The notes beneath the pieces are model-generated. The model worked only from the letters and a program-made list of their open reading frames with translations. It searched no databases and was not told the origin of the DNA. Shown in pieces: positions 1 through 10,438 of a stretch of DNA of 64,000 nucleotides. How positions within the stretch are numbered: the stretch's first letter is position 1; each line of letters starts with the position of its first letter. The stretch is taken from contig JASANH010001563.1 in the NCBI GenBank assembly GCA_030248295.1, positions 868,001-932,000 on the forward strand, written 5' to 3'. Source of the DNA: Mesodorylaimus sp. YZB2_4 (Eukaryota > Nematoda > Enoplea > Dorylaimida > Dorylaimidae). The translations under genes and the position numbers were made by a program.

Positions 1-312
1 TCAGAAACCCTCTCTTGATTGTTTCATGGCAACATGAACGTAATATAGAATGAGTCAGGGGCGAGACGCAGTGGGGGGCGAGTTGCATGAGGGCAAGTTG
101 TGATGGGGCGACTTGTGAGGGGGCGACTTTTTAGCAAACCGGGTGGTGCAAAGGCAAAGCAATTAGCGACCCTGTACATCGGTCAGGGAGTGGATTAGAA
201 AATAAAATCCCCCGCGGCTTCTCAAAGGATCAATACTCGAAAAAATTCACTGTGCACTCTAGCTAACGACGTAAGTCAAGATATACATATCTAAACAATG
301 ACATAGGCCTAC

Positions 313-429
313 CTCTCCGTCGTTGACATCTTCAGCTTCCTGCAGCTTCACCGTTTTCGATGGACCCGAACCGGGTGCAGAGCCGCGACGTTTTCGTATA
401 ACACATTCTTGATCGTTTTTCTTTGACAT
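313..429 (-). CDS. Probable first coding exon of a gene leaving the left edge
   Basis: Read on the minus strand, an ATG at 429 opens 39 codons ending exactly at a GTAGGC donor (phase 0). The peptide is basic and then acidic: it starts MSKKNDQECVIRKRRGSAPG and ends with a Glu/Asp-rich stretch. A strong TTTTTAG acceptor lies 3 nt upstream of the ATG, as expected for a trans-spliced 5' end, and the exon avoids stops in a stretch with otherwise random-looking sequence. I do not recognise the family from this short disordered N-terminus. No following exon could be identified in 1-312, so the next exon probably lies outside the window beyond a long intron. It could instead be a chance ORF, but the acceptor-ATG-donor combination argues for a real exon. 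Confidence 0.5.
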
Positions 430-559
430 GGCCTAAAAAGCAATGCTTCAACCTGAAATACAGAACCAAAATATCGCATAGAACTTACTTCGAACGAGCA
501 ATACTCAGCTATTTGCTAGCTACGACAATACAAGGTCCCATAAAATTCCCGAATGTGAA

Positions 560-640
560 ATAAAGGCATAAGCATTTGGCCCCCAGCGTGAGAGGCAGAC
601 GCCTTGACCCGCTAGGCCACGACCCTGGTAGGCAAGAGGT
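560..640 (-). repeat. Degenerate tRNA-derived SINE fragment
   Basis: On the minus strand this carries the same block as the copies near 19.8 kb and 60.5 kb. It has a pol III A-box-like TGGCCTAGCGG, followed by AAGGCGTCTGCCTCTCACGC. The B-box half is not recognisable here, so this is a truncated or decayed copy. Confidence 0.45.
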
Positions 641-3600
641 AGGTTTGCAAAGTTTTCTATGTGGAAAGCTTGACGATCCACCAATACCATAGGGCTCGAA
701 GTGATGCGCCCATATGCGCCATCCTGCCGTTAGAACACTCACAAGTTGGTTCAAGTTAGTCTTATCGTTAGTGCAATGCATAGGTACTGTGTGGAAACTT
801 CCGGAAAGGAACTGCTGATTTGTAACGGGTTGGACATGGTAGGGTAGCACCGGCATACTGTAACCGCTGCTGATATGATATCATTAATGTGCGGGTGCCA
901 TATCTAAAACCATACTGTACCCACCTCGTCTATGGGGATCCACTCTCATGAGCCTAGTATAAGATCGGGTTGACCCTGTTGGTGCGGCAGAATATGCGCC
1001 CAGCCCTCGTTTGTCTCCAACTGGCTTGGTCTGCTTCCTTCCTGTTAATGTGCCAGTGTCTCGTTGTGACTGCTCGTGCGCGGCTGCTAGTAAATCACTT
1101 GTGAATCTGGTGTCTTGTTCTGGGTCGGGCCCAAGCCCTTACAGATTGACGATTAAATACGATTGGGTACGCCACAATTCCTCTTTCATCTCTCTTGACG
1201 CATCGCAATAACTACAGTGCTTCTGATTTGCAGTAACCTATGTACACAGCATCAGTAATGTTTTCGTTTAGAAGAGAAACAAATAAAAAGCATGTGATGG
1301 AGTGATGTTTGTTGACTAATGCACTCCACCCCTGAACCTCAAAGCATGATCCCAATCCGTTCGAGAGAAGATTGAAAATATCACACATATGTACAGTAGA
1401 TCATCTTGGCCAGCCGTTGGACTACAGCTCAAAAAGCGTAGAGTAGCGGGTGAAATATCTTTTCTTCCCAGTCCAGTAGACAAATATAAAACTACTGTGA
1501 AAAACTGGAGTGAAAAGCTTAAAAAATCCAGACTCACATCTAAATCATATGGGGCTGCACCAGCCAGGACACGATCTTGAAAGTCATCGGCAGCACGACT
1601 TCCAGCTGACCCGACCATGAATGTCGCATCACCTCGTCCTCGTCCCCGTCCTGCTGCAACCAGTAGCCCTTATGCTTGCCGCGTTGGGATTGAAGTAAGG
1701 CTTAACCTGAAGATACCACAAAACAGACTCTCAAAATCAGGTTCTGACGAAGCAGACGATGATACGCGACCAGCTGGCGGCAATACAGAGCGCACGGATC
1801 TGACTTAAAAAAAAATCGAGAGATGTGTGTATTCGAGCTGCCTCCCCCATCGGTCTGTACAGCGATTCGAAGCGACACTGATCTGGGTTTCACGACCCGC
1901 ATTCGCAGTGGTGCAATACGCGGAGGAGGAAAGTGGGAATACCAGAATCAGGAAAGCGCGCTGGGCTATAGCCGATGGTTCATTGTGTCTGTCAAGTTGA
2001 CGATGGAAGGGTTCAGGTGACTGTAATTAATTGAGTGAAGAATGCAGATATCACAATTATTGTTTGCAGATATCACCCAAAACTGCAAGGACATTCGACT
2101 GCGTCAAGCAGTGCTCACCAGCAAACGACCCATTAATGCACTCGTTCAGTTTTCAACCGGTCACCCAGAAATTCCTTTCTTATATTCACAGCAAGTATGC
2201 TTGAAACCACGAGATACTGATTTTTCTGAATTCATTCATATACGAGTACTCTATATCGTCCTGGATTGCAAATACCGACTGGCAAAAAAGTATTTACTGT
2301 GATACACAAGCACCACAGGTAAGAGAATGGCGATCAATGGTCGTCTGTGCTGTGGATCTTTCACGACACGGTCACTTCCCGTGCATCCTTCTGCCTGTAC
2401 TATATACCGTTGCTATCTTTTTATGACACCCATCTCGGCATCCCAGAGACGAAGTGGCCATTAGCCTGCAACGTATAGAAAAAGGCAGCTAAAAAGTAAA
2501 TGATGGATTTTAACGACAAGGGCTCTCGATGCGGTAAGTCCTTGGAAATTAAATGGCACTCCTCTCAATCTGTGATGCAGGCAGCAACCAGTAATTTTTA
2601 GTACACGATTTACGGCTGGTCCGTCCTGGAAGGTATAATCCGAGGACGTTTTATGAGCAGACCATGCTCTCGTCCTGCTTGCTAGGAAGCCTAACCTACT
2701 CCTGCCATGACCGACTACTGTACAACTGTGCCTGGTTTATTCCAAGCATCTCTTCTCGTATTCTGCCTGCAACCTTGCAGCTTGTTGTTAGCCTGCTAGT
2801 CGCATCATTATTCCCCATCGCTGGCCTAACCATCCCTACATCTGAACCCCGGCAATTCTGCCCATCCTTCTACAGTATATTATATTCTGGCTACTCATCA
2901 AAATTTGAAAAATAGTAAACGTGATCATTAATAGAAGGCGCGACAAATAGGACAGAGAAGGATAAGCTTTTGGTTGGGTACCCAGATGCTGACTGCTTCG
3001 CTGGGATGCCTACATTCTCATGTCGAGGCCATCTTGCGAAAAAGGTTTAGCCTTCTGCCGATGAAAACCCCGTTAAAGATAGCTGAAAGAAAACTGTTGA
3101 GAAGTAAGCCTGAAAGTTTTCTTCTCTCACGGGCATCCCATAAGCTATGAAGTGTAGCAATTAGGTGGAAACGTTTTAGCAGATTTGTAGCAGATTTTCG
3201 AGGCCCCAACAGCGGGTTTTCATTTTTGCATTTGCCAACGCTGGTTGGAAATGGGCACTCCTCGTCGAGGCGATGGCCAGGGCACAATCTCGTTTGCTAT
3301 TAAAAGCGAATGCGAGCTCGATTCGGCCACTTCAAAATCCCCTTTTCTCTCAAAGTAAGTCACGCTGCAGGAAGAAAGACTAATTTCACCCGTCGCCTCT
3401 GCTTATTGAAAAAGCCACCAGCTCCAAGAATTAGTTCCTTCTATGAAACTGGATACTGCCTTTTTTCGAACCTCCCGTTTTTCTGCACTTCTGAGCAATC
3501 ACATTTGCTGTCCATTTTTCTTACCCCCCTCCCCTCGGTAGAGAGCGCTATAGCCTCAAAACAGAGTCCAAGTTGCCTTTTTTCCAATATGAGTTTTCGA

Positions 3601-4534
3601 TAAAAAGTCGGGCTTGTTTGATTTAGTTTTTGTATAGTGTTTTTCTGATTTCCCTTTGGCCTAATGGCTGCTCTTTCTTGCCGTTGATGTCCCTGGAGGC
3701 TGATTTTTGTCGGAAATTACACCCATTTAAAGCTGGTTATTCGAATTAGTCCAACTCTAATACACTTGGGCGCCCCTGTCTTGACCTCGTATGACAGCCT
3801 CATTCGGACTTTTCTTCGACTTTTCCTTCAGCTGGCTGTTCGCTTCGGTCGAGTCTGCCGTCTAGCCAGCTTGCCTTATCATATGCATAATGATGGATGG
3901 CACAGCCAGTATTCGTACCCCTAAACGACATCAATAGCAAAATTGCGAAAATGAGTCGAGTCTTGGTTACAGAATGTTGGCTAGTGTCCCACTAATCAGC
4001 AGGGCGACCTCGCATTGGCTCGGAGAGGAAGTGTCACGCTGTCCTTATACCAATTCTCCTTATCTTTCTAGGATCCTTTCTAGCGTAGGTACCCTTTTAT
4101 GGTGGGTTTGCGTGGTCTCAGACCGCGGGCAGGGGGACTGCGATGCCGGCGTGAGTCGAGTCGAACGTTAGGCGGAACAGGATAGGCACCCCACATTCCG
4201 CTCCTCCCACACTAATCACCTCGTTGATAGTGCAATGACCAAAGTGGGAAGTGCGAGCAAAAGTGGTAAATCACCTTCGAATTGGAAATTAGACCCTCAA
4301 AAAATGATCCTTCCACCAAAAACGACTCAGTCTTAGGTTCCAAACCCATGATGATGTTGGTGGATGCTCTCCAACCAGCCATGGAAACATAGGCCATGTC
4401 TAATTGGTGTGTTTACACGCGAGATGAGTCCTCGCTTGAGAAAAGATGATCACGCGAAGAGGAGGCTCTTTTAGAAGAGCAGTCACTTCTCATTTTTCCT
4501 TTTCAGTCTAATCAATAGTGTCATTAGAAAATTA

Positions 4535-4542
4535 CTTTTTAG
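4535..4542 (+). promoter_or_regulatory. Probable spliced-leader acceptor of the K2P gene
   Basis: The run ACTTTTTAG ends 13 nt before the ATG at 4556. A pyrimidine-rich AG this close to a start codon, with no convincing upstream exon, is the usual mark of trans-splicing. An ordinary acceptor after a non-coding first exon would look the same. Confidence 0.5.
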
Positions 4543-4555
4543 GCGGCTGGCAACA

Positions 4556-6605
4556 ATGAAGGATCGGGCATTCTCAAGGTTTCGCGGTCGACGCTTTCTC
4601 ATGAGAAACGAGCACGACCAAAGACCCACCCAGAACGGTGCTAAAGACAAGATGGACGGCGCGCCCATCCAATGTGCTGATGAGACGAATGAGGTGCCTG
4701 ATCAGACTCCCGAACAAAGCAAGTATAGGACGGTGAGTTGTGGTGTCAGGCTTGCGGCTGGACTGCACGAGGTGGTAAGCAGGCATAGGCAGGAGCGGTG
4801 ATCGAACTCAGCATGGGATGTCAAGCTGTTTGGTGATCTCAAGAAACGTGTGGTTTTCCTGTCTGCGTCTGACTAATTGAGCCGCGCACGAAGCTAACTT
4901 CGGGGTGCCAGTTGGCAATTAAAGCAGAAAGCTTACGTCGCATTTGATTTTTGGATTGTCAGAACCAGCCTGCCGTTCACTACGCACCTGCTCTCGACCT
5001 GGTCAAATTTCTCTTTCCTCTTTTAGGCCGTTAAACGTATTCTTCCCCACGTCCTTCTGTTGGCAGCCGCCTCGTTATATACGGTTGGTGGGGGATACGC
5101 TTTCTACATGATGGAACGTAACCACCGCCCAGTTCCTCCTCCTCAGAGCCCGCCTAACGAGCCGGATTTAGCTCCCTCGGATTCAGGCGTCATCGTCCGC
5201 CGAACTGCGGAAGCCCAAAAATGTCCCCCAGCAATGCAGTACGCTTTGGTTGAAGCATCGAGACGCGAGTGCGTCATTTTGGCCAATGATACAAGATCTC
5301 CAGAAACGCATCACAGATATTGCTCCACGTTGCTGCTGAGACTGGCCAATTGTCTCAAGTCATATTCTGGAGGCGAGGGTGATTTTGACTACTCATTCAC
5401 TTCTCCAACCTCCAGTTCCTCGTCCACCACCACCACCACTACCACGACCGCGTCCACTACCACTACAGTGTCCACACCCACGCCCACACCCCCGTACACA
5501 ACCACAACCACCATTCCTCCTTCCACCACTCCTCCCCGCAGGAAGTCTGATTTTGACAGCAAGTTACGCGCCGGGGAATGGACACCGTCAACGTGCACGT
5601 TCATGGCCTTCACTATCATTTCCACTATTGGCTATGGAGAAGTGGCACCAATCACGTTTTGGGGAAGACTGTTCTGCATTATTTATGGTCTATTCGGCAT
5701 CCCATTGGCGCTACTGGCAGTGGCTGATCAAGGACGATTTTTGACTGAGTTTGTACTATTTCTTTACAAAAAGTAAGGGTGCGGTTTTTTAAGTTCTCTT
5801 TCGACTAGTTTGAGTAGCTTGCTGGGTGGCACATTCTTTTGATTGCGGGTATCAATTTTAGATGCCAAGAAACTTTGGCCCCGGCATGACTAGCTGGACG
5901 ACAGTCATCCCTTTCCATTCACTTCCCCTTTCCAGGTCCAAGATCTTCCTAAGCAAATGCTTCTGTCGGAAACAATCCGCGGGCGCCGAACTGCTTGCAC
6001 AGGAAGACGATGACACAATGCCCGCCATGCTTCTCCTGGGCTTGTTTGCCCTGTACCTGCTCCTGGGCGGCTACATCTTCACTCTCTATGAATCACATTG
6101 GTCCTTCATCGATGCCGTCTACTTCATATTCATTAGCTCGGCAACCATCGGATTTGGCGATCTCGTACCTTCGAACCAAGTTTGGCTACCCTTCACACTG
6201 TTGTACATAGCCCTGGGGCTGGCCCTGGCTACGGCAGCTATCGATATCTGCGCTGAGTATCTGCGTCGTCTGCATCATTTCGGCAGTAAGCTGCGTAACT
6301 GCGCCAACAAGTTCATTTGGTTCGGTGGCAAGCGAGTGACCATCGGCGAGCTGGTACGAGTGGTGGGCACAAACTTGGGTGTGTCTGAAGAGAAAATACA
6401 AAACTTGGTGGAAAATTTTGATGTCGTCGTTGAGCAAACCATTATCGAGAAAGAGCATTATGCCCCACAACCAGTCAAGGATCCCACACCTGTCGAGTCC
6501 GAGTCCACTCCACCTCAGGAAACGTTTAGCGTACAAATTCCCTTCATAGATAGCCCAGGTACTAGTGAGAAGGACACGTCACTCCGGACGAATACTGCTT
6601 TGTGA
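4556..6605 (+). CDS. Two-pore-domain (TWK/TWIK-type) potassium channel, mucin-like cap
   Basis: Model: exons 4556-4732, 5027-5772 and 5936-6605 (phases 0 and 2), 530 aa, all frames closing. K2P channels are dimeric background K+ channels of the plasma membrane that set resting potential. Residues 1-59 are a hydrophilic cytoplasmic N-terminus. M1 follows at about 64-88 (LLLAAASLYTVGGGYAFY). A long extracellular cap (about 90-245) contains several Cys and a Ser/Thr/Pro-rich stretch of about 45 residues. Pore 1 has the filter TIGYGE (259-264) and pore 2 TIGFGD (378-383), each followed by a transmembrane helix. The C-terminal tail is short (about 130 residues) and contains a predicted coiled segment. 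It is clearly paralogous to the channel on the opposite strand at 10.4-14.5 kb; the two tails share the WFGG-K-VTI-(G/N)-(E/Q)-LVR region. It lacks the intron that the paralog has there. Confidence 0.93.
5399..5545 (+). repeat. Low-complexity Ser/Thr/Pro coding tract in the channel cap
   Basis: About 48 codons made almost only of ACC, ACT, ACA, TCC and CCN. They encode a Thr-rich tract with Ser and Pro between M1 and pore 1. Such tracts on the outer face of membrane proteins are usual sites of mucin-type O-glycosylation. The (ACC)n core could expand or contract by slippage. Confidence 0.85.
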
Positions 6606-8977
6606 CATGCCTGACTGATCATGATGGGGTGTTCTCGCATAGCAGCTATGGGAAGTAGCTAATACAGTGTGATGATTACATCCACAATCTATACAACTGC
6701 TTGGTGCGTGTTAATGCGCATAGAGCCTATGTTGATTGGCCTCAATACATCTGTCAGTCGTCATTTTGTAGGATCTGTTCTGCATAATCATGCGCGCCTG
6801 TAATTAAAGTGTTTTCTTTCAAAGGTACAGACCCAAGCAGATTCGACAGGTGTACGTTGATTCCGATCGGATCAGTTTTGTACCCTTAGAGTCTGTTGTG
6901 GTCTCAATAGGCAACTTGGCGCCGGGGCAAAAAGATATTGCGCAGCAGTGTGGCCTCATCACCGCTTTATTGCTGTTAAACAGAGATATCATAGTCCTTC
7001 TCCGCATGCATTGCAACGACGACTAAATAACATATTCATCATCATCTGCATGCCTACGAGTGTATCGAAATTTCTAGCCATCGGATGTCATGGCATGCGA
7101 AGATGAATCATAGGCCGTACCTTCATATCGAGCAGGAATGTCCATTCGAGAAAACTCGAGTACACGGCCCCGCCGAGCTGGATCTGTAAATCCATAACCA
7201 GAATCCTGCTGGGTGGGTCGGCGGCCAAGGCTTCCAGCGGATGAAAGAGGTAATCCTCAACAGTGTGTTATCAAAGAAGAAAAACTTTTTGCTAGCCATC
7301 GCACACATTGGTTACAATGGATAATAAACAAGCCTGGTCGCTGACTGAAAAGCTCATCATAAACATGACCCCAGGTCAAGACAGAATGCGAGGCACAGCG
7401 CTATACAAAATCTCATTTTTTGTATAAGCCTTTTAGATCAAAAAAATACGATTCGGTGCGCCTATCACCATGTAAAAGAAAGAAGTGGTGTCCGCATTAT
7501 CTGGCAGAACTTGTTTCACTGACCATCACATGCAAACTGTATAACAGATACGCATCCTTACAAGAACGTAATTAGGAAGAAGAGCAAAGAATTTGCCAAA
7601 AAAGCTCGCCAACAGATGACCCACCAACACATAAGCTCTGACTTTCGTGGTGGCTCTTAGTATGTATAAGTTTCAAGCAGAGCAGCTGTAGATCACGCAC
7701 CACGCCTGATCGATTTTGTTTTTTAGTCACACTGTCGTGTCCTACAGCATCCGGCGGACGTGCTGTGATGGGCTGGGGCCATCGCCATACGAACAAAGAA
7801 GGGAACAAAAAAGACAGAGCTGTATGGTTTTATATTGCAAGGAAGGCATGCAGATGCTGCAGGTACTGTGATTCGTGGAATGGCAGGGAAATTTGAGTTT
7901 GGTTCTATGCCTCCAAATTTTGTATCCACGAAGCTGCCTATTTCAACAAAAGTAAAAATGCGCTGAACTAACTCATTTCAGCATAAATCAGTTTTCTTCA
8001 TTACCAGCTGTAGCTCTTAACCCAAACACTCACCTAATCAACTATCACCGCCCGAACCTAATTCGGAATCGATTGCTTCGAGGACCACTACTGATCCAAG
8101 TAATCAAAGGATGATTAGATGTCCGTGGATTGGGGAGTGTTACCGCGAGGTTTTTCTTTTGAAATGGTTTTCACAAAGCGATATGAGCTGGTACTGCAGC
8201 TGACGTGAAACGCAACCTGTTAGAAAGAATTTCAGGTAAACTAGCCCAAAATCAAAACACAAGGGGCAATGCATAGCCACAAGCTGACAAGATTTGAGCG
8301 TGATAGCACCAACAATAAGGGGACTTACGGCATAGGAAACCAAGCATAAAAAGGCATTCATGTCAAAGCTTGAAATACGGTAATGACTTAATGTGCAAGT
8401 CTAGCAACTCGGTTCAAAAATTCAGGGAGTATCACCCGAGATGCATCACATCATGAACCTTGTTGGCGCCAAAAGATCACTGAATGTAAGACCATACAGA
8501 AGTTGCTGCATCTGCCAAAGTCATATCGGAGCCATATGCTGTATGTGCTCATGTTTTTCCTATGACCCGCTTGGTTGCAACTCCCTCAAATAACCCCTGG
8601 GTCTGTATGAGACTCCAATACACTGGTGCGCAAAAACTGCGATTCTGTAGGGTATTTGAGATTTTGAGATTTTGGCGACCATTGGAAAATAGGAACGGAT
8701 TCTAAATGCGTTCATCAGATTTGCCATCAAATTCTGATCAGGCTGAGATGTTTCGCTCCATATAAACGGAGTCTATCGATCATCAGCCTAGTCCTCCGTG
8801 TACATATGTCCTTTGGGCGGCTGCGGTGGTGCCTTTAGGTTGGCTTCAATCTACCTACCTTGCTTGGTAGCGAGTGGCTAGGTTCAGGTTCAATTACCAG
8901 TTCTAGACTTGGGTTTGTAAAAACTTACATTTTACATCCGTGAAGCCAGACAGCGGATGACCTTGTACCATCGAGTT

Positions 8978-9162
8978 GCTCGAAGTGGAGACCGAAGCTA
9001 GTTGACCGAACCCGTGGATTGGCTGCTGAACCAGGAGGATTGAAAGATCTTTGACCTCTGTGGGTGCCCGTCCGTCTGTTGAGATTCCGTCCAGGATGCC
9101 CTTGTGCGAATGCCCCCAGCGGAAATGCAGAGGGGTGCTACTGCGTGTGCCGGTCCGCCTTG
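8978..9162 (+). repeat. Dispersed repeat family 2, copy A
   Basis: Shares blocks with 29421-29600 in the same order: an AAGTGGAGA..GAAGC block near the start, then GTCCAGG.TGCCCTTGTG, then AGTGGA.ATGCA.A.GGGG.GCT and a final GCCTTG. The identity is patchy, roughly two thirds by eye, so this looks like two old copies of one element. Confidence 0.5.
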
Positions 9163-9273
9163 ACTGCTGGCGGACTTGGCTCACGACAGTCAGCCAAACA
9201 AATGGACTTGGCTCAAGTGAGTAAAATTCAAAAAGTTCGAGCCCCGACCTCCTTTGTCAGTATATACGATGAT

Positions 9274-9289
9274 CCCCCCCCCCCCCCCC
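9274..9289 (+). repeat. Poly-C run (16 nt)
   Basis: Uninterrupted C homopolymer followed by ACCC. It is one of seven long C runs in the window, all on this strand. Confidence 0.95.
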
Positions 9290-9984
9290 ACCCAACTAAC
9301 ACGCAGTCATGATGCTTTCGATGAAGAGAAAGGCTGAGGTTTGTGATGACACCCGCTTGATGCGGGAAACGGCCTCTTTTCCTGCCTTGTGTATATTGTT
9401 CTTTCGTAAAGGAAGAAGGCAAGAAAGTCCCCTGAATAAATTTTGTATATTTCATTGACCCATGCTCTGATTTTAGATGAAAAGGCCAGTTTCTTTGTTG
9501 GACTTGAATTCCACAGCGCGTCTTCCCCTCTCCTAATATCGGTAATTTACGCACAGACATAGGATGCCAGAAATGCGTCGCAGTTTCCCACAAGGGCTCG
9601 ATCAGAAAGGAGGATAGGTCTGAGTCAGAACTGAACTCTCACGCACAAGGCCTGATAGTACATCAAAATCTTCGGAGCAACATATGTACTTCGAAGAAGA
9701 ACATTGTCCAACCAAACTGGAAAAGTTCCCTTGAATTCGATTTTTAGAAACCCTATCAGTACTGAGGCTGGTGCCCACTCTGTTGGGCCCGGGAATGACC
9801 TCTTTGCTGCCTGCAACGTCTGTGATGTGAGTGCAATAGCGCGCTCAGACTACGTGGACCCGCAGGTGACTTTACAGTCGACTTTGTACTGTACACTAAC
9901 TATGGGCTACAAGTTAAGAATAGATACTCCAATCACCAGAATCGATTACCCGCGGACTGAGGACTTGTCCCACCTGGCTCTTGG

Positions 9985-10140
9985 CTACGATGAGTGGGTT
10001 AGGCCTCTGCCATCCACGCCCAATGCGAACTTACAGTCGACTCGCGAGTGGCCGGGTACAGTACGTATATCATTTCTTGTGTAGCTCCCTTTCACTCTCG
10101 ATCGAGAGTGCGCTGTTAAGCGTTTGGTGATGTGGTAAAA
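9985..10140 (+). repeat. Degraded tRNA-derived SINE, plus orientation
   Basis: The 3' part (GTGCGCTGTTAAGCGTTTGG followed by TGATGTGGTAAAACAGGAG) matches the tail of the copies at 19.7 and 60.4 kb in the opposite orientation. The 5' part keeps GAGTGGGTTAGGC and GTCGACTCGCGAGTGGCCGG, corresponding to the A-box side and the T-arm. Its middle is diverged. Confidence 0.5.
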
Positions 10141-10438
10141 CAGGAGCAGGAGGAAGCAAGCGAGAAATGGTTGAAATAAAGGTCTGTGCTACACTATGGT
10201 GCAGCAAGAAGTCCAAACATTTTACACGATTATCAGATATGTGCGTAGAGTCCAGTCTTGTTCCTGTGCTCCCTTGAATTCATAACAGCCCATAAATGAC
10301 TTTACTACCTAGAACATTGCATATTGCCACATTTACTCCGCACTCCATATGTACCTGGCAAGGTTCCCGACGTTTCTGGTCTGTTATTACTGCTCAAATT
10401 GGATGGCTTACGCCAAATAGATATCAACACGTTTGTGA

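Larger units (their letters stand above)
430..4555. other. Intergenic region, about 4.1 kb
   Basis: No convincing gene. Short ORFs on both strands overlap each other and lack family motifs. It contains a degenerate tRNA-derived repeat near 560-640 and five TACWGTA words (857, 913, 1391, 2715, 2872). The minus strand near 1547-1710 has an open stretch with a good acceptor but no consistent frame. The last part (to 4555) is presumably the promoter of the channel gene that starts at 4556. Confidence 0.5.
6606..10438. other. Region between the two K2P genes (3' to 3')
   Basis: No gene supported. It contains the 3' flank of the first channel, a copy of a dispersed repeat (about 8978-9162), a 16-nt poly-C run (9274-9289) and a degraded SINE copy in plus orientation (about 9985-10140). 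The ORFs present are short and overlapping. Confidence 0.5.

Noticed and set aside
1547-1710. Minus-strand open stretch (HKGYWLQQDGDEDEVMRHSW...) after a good TCTTCAG acceptor
   Set aside because: The frame containing the peptide has a stop right after the acceptor, and the acceptor's own usable frame ends after 25 codons. No matching donor.
5389-5625. Val-rich 78-codon ORF antisense to the channel cap
   Set aside because: It is the shadow of the Thr/Pro codon repeat on the sense strand, whose reading is fixed by the K2P motifs.
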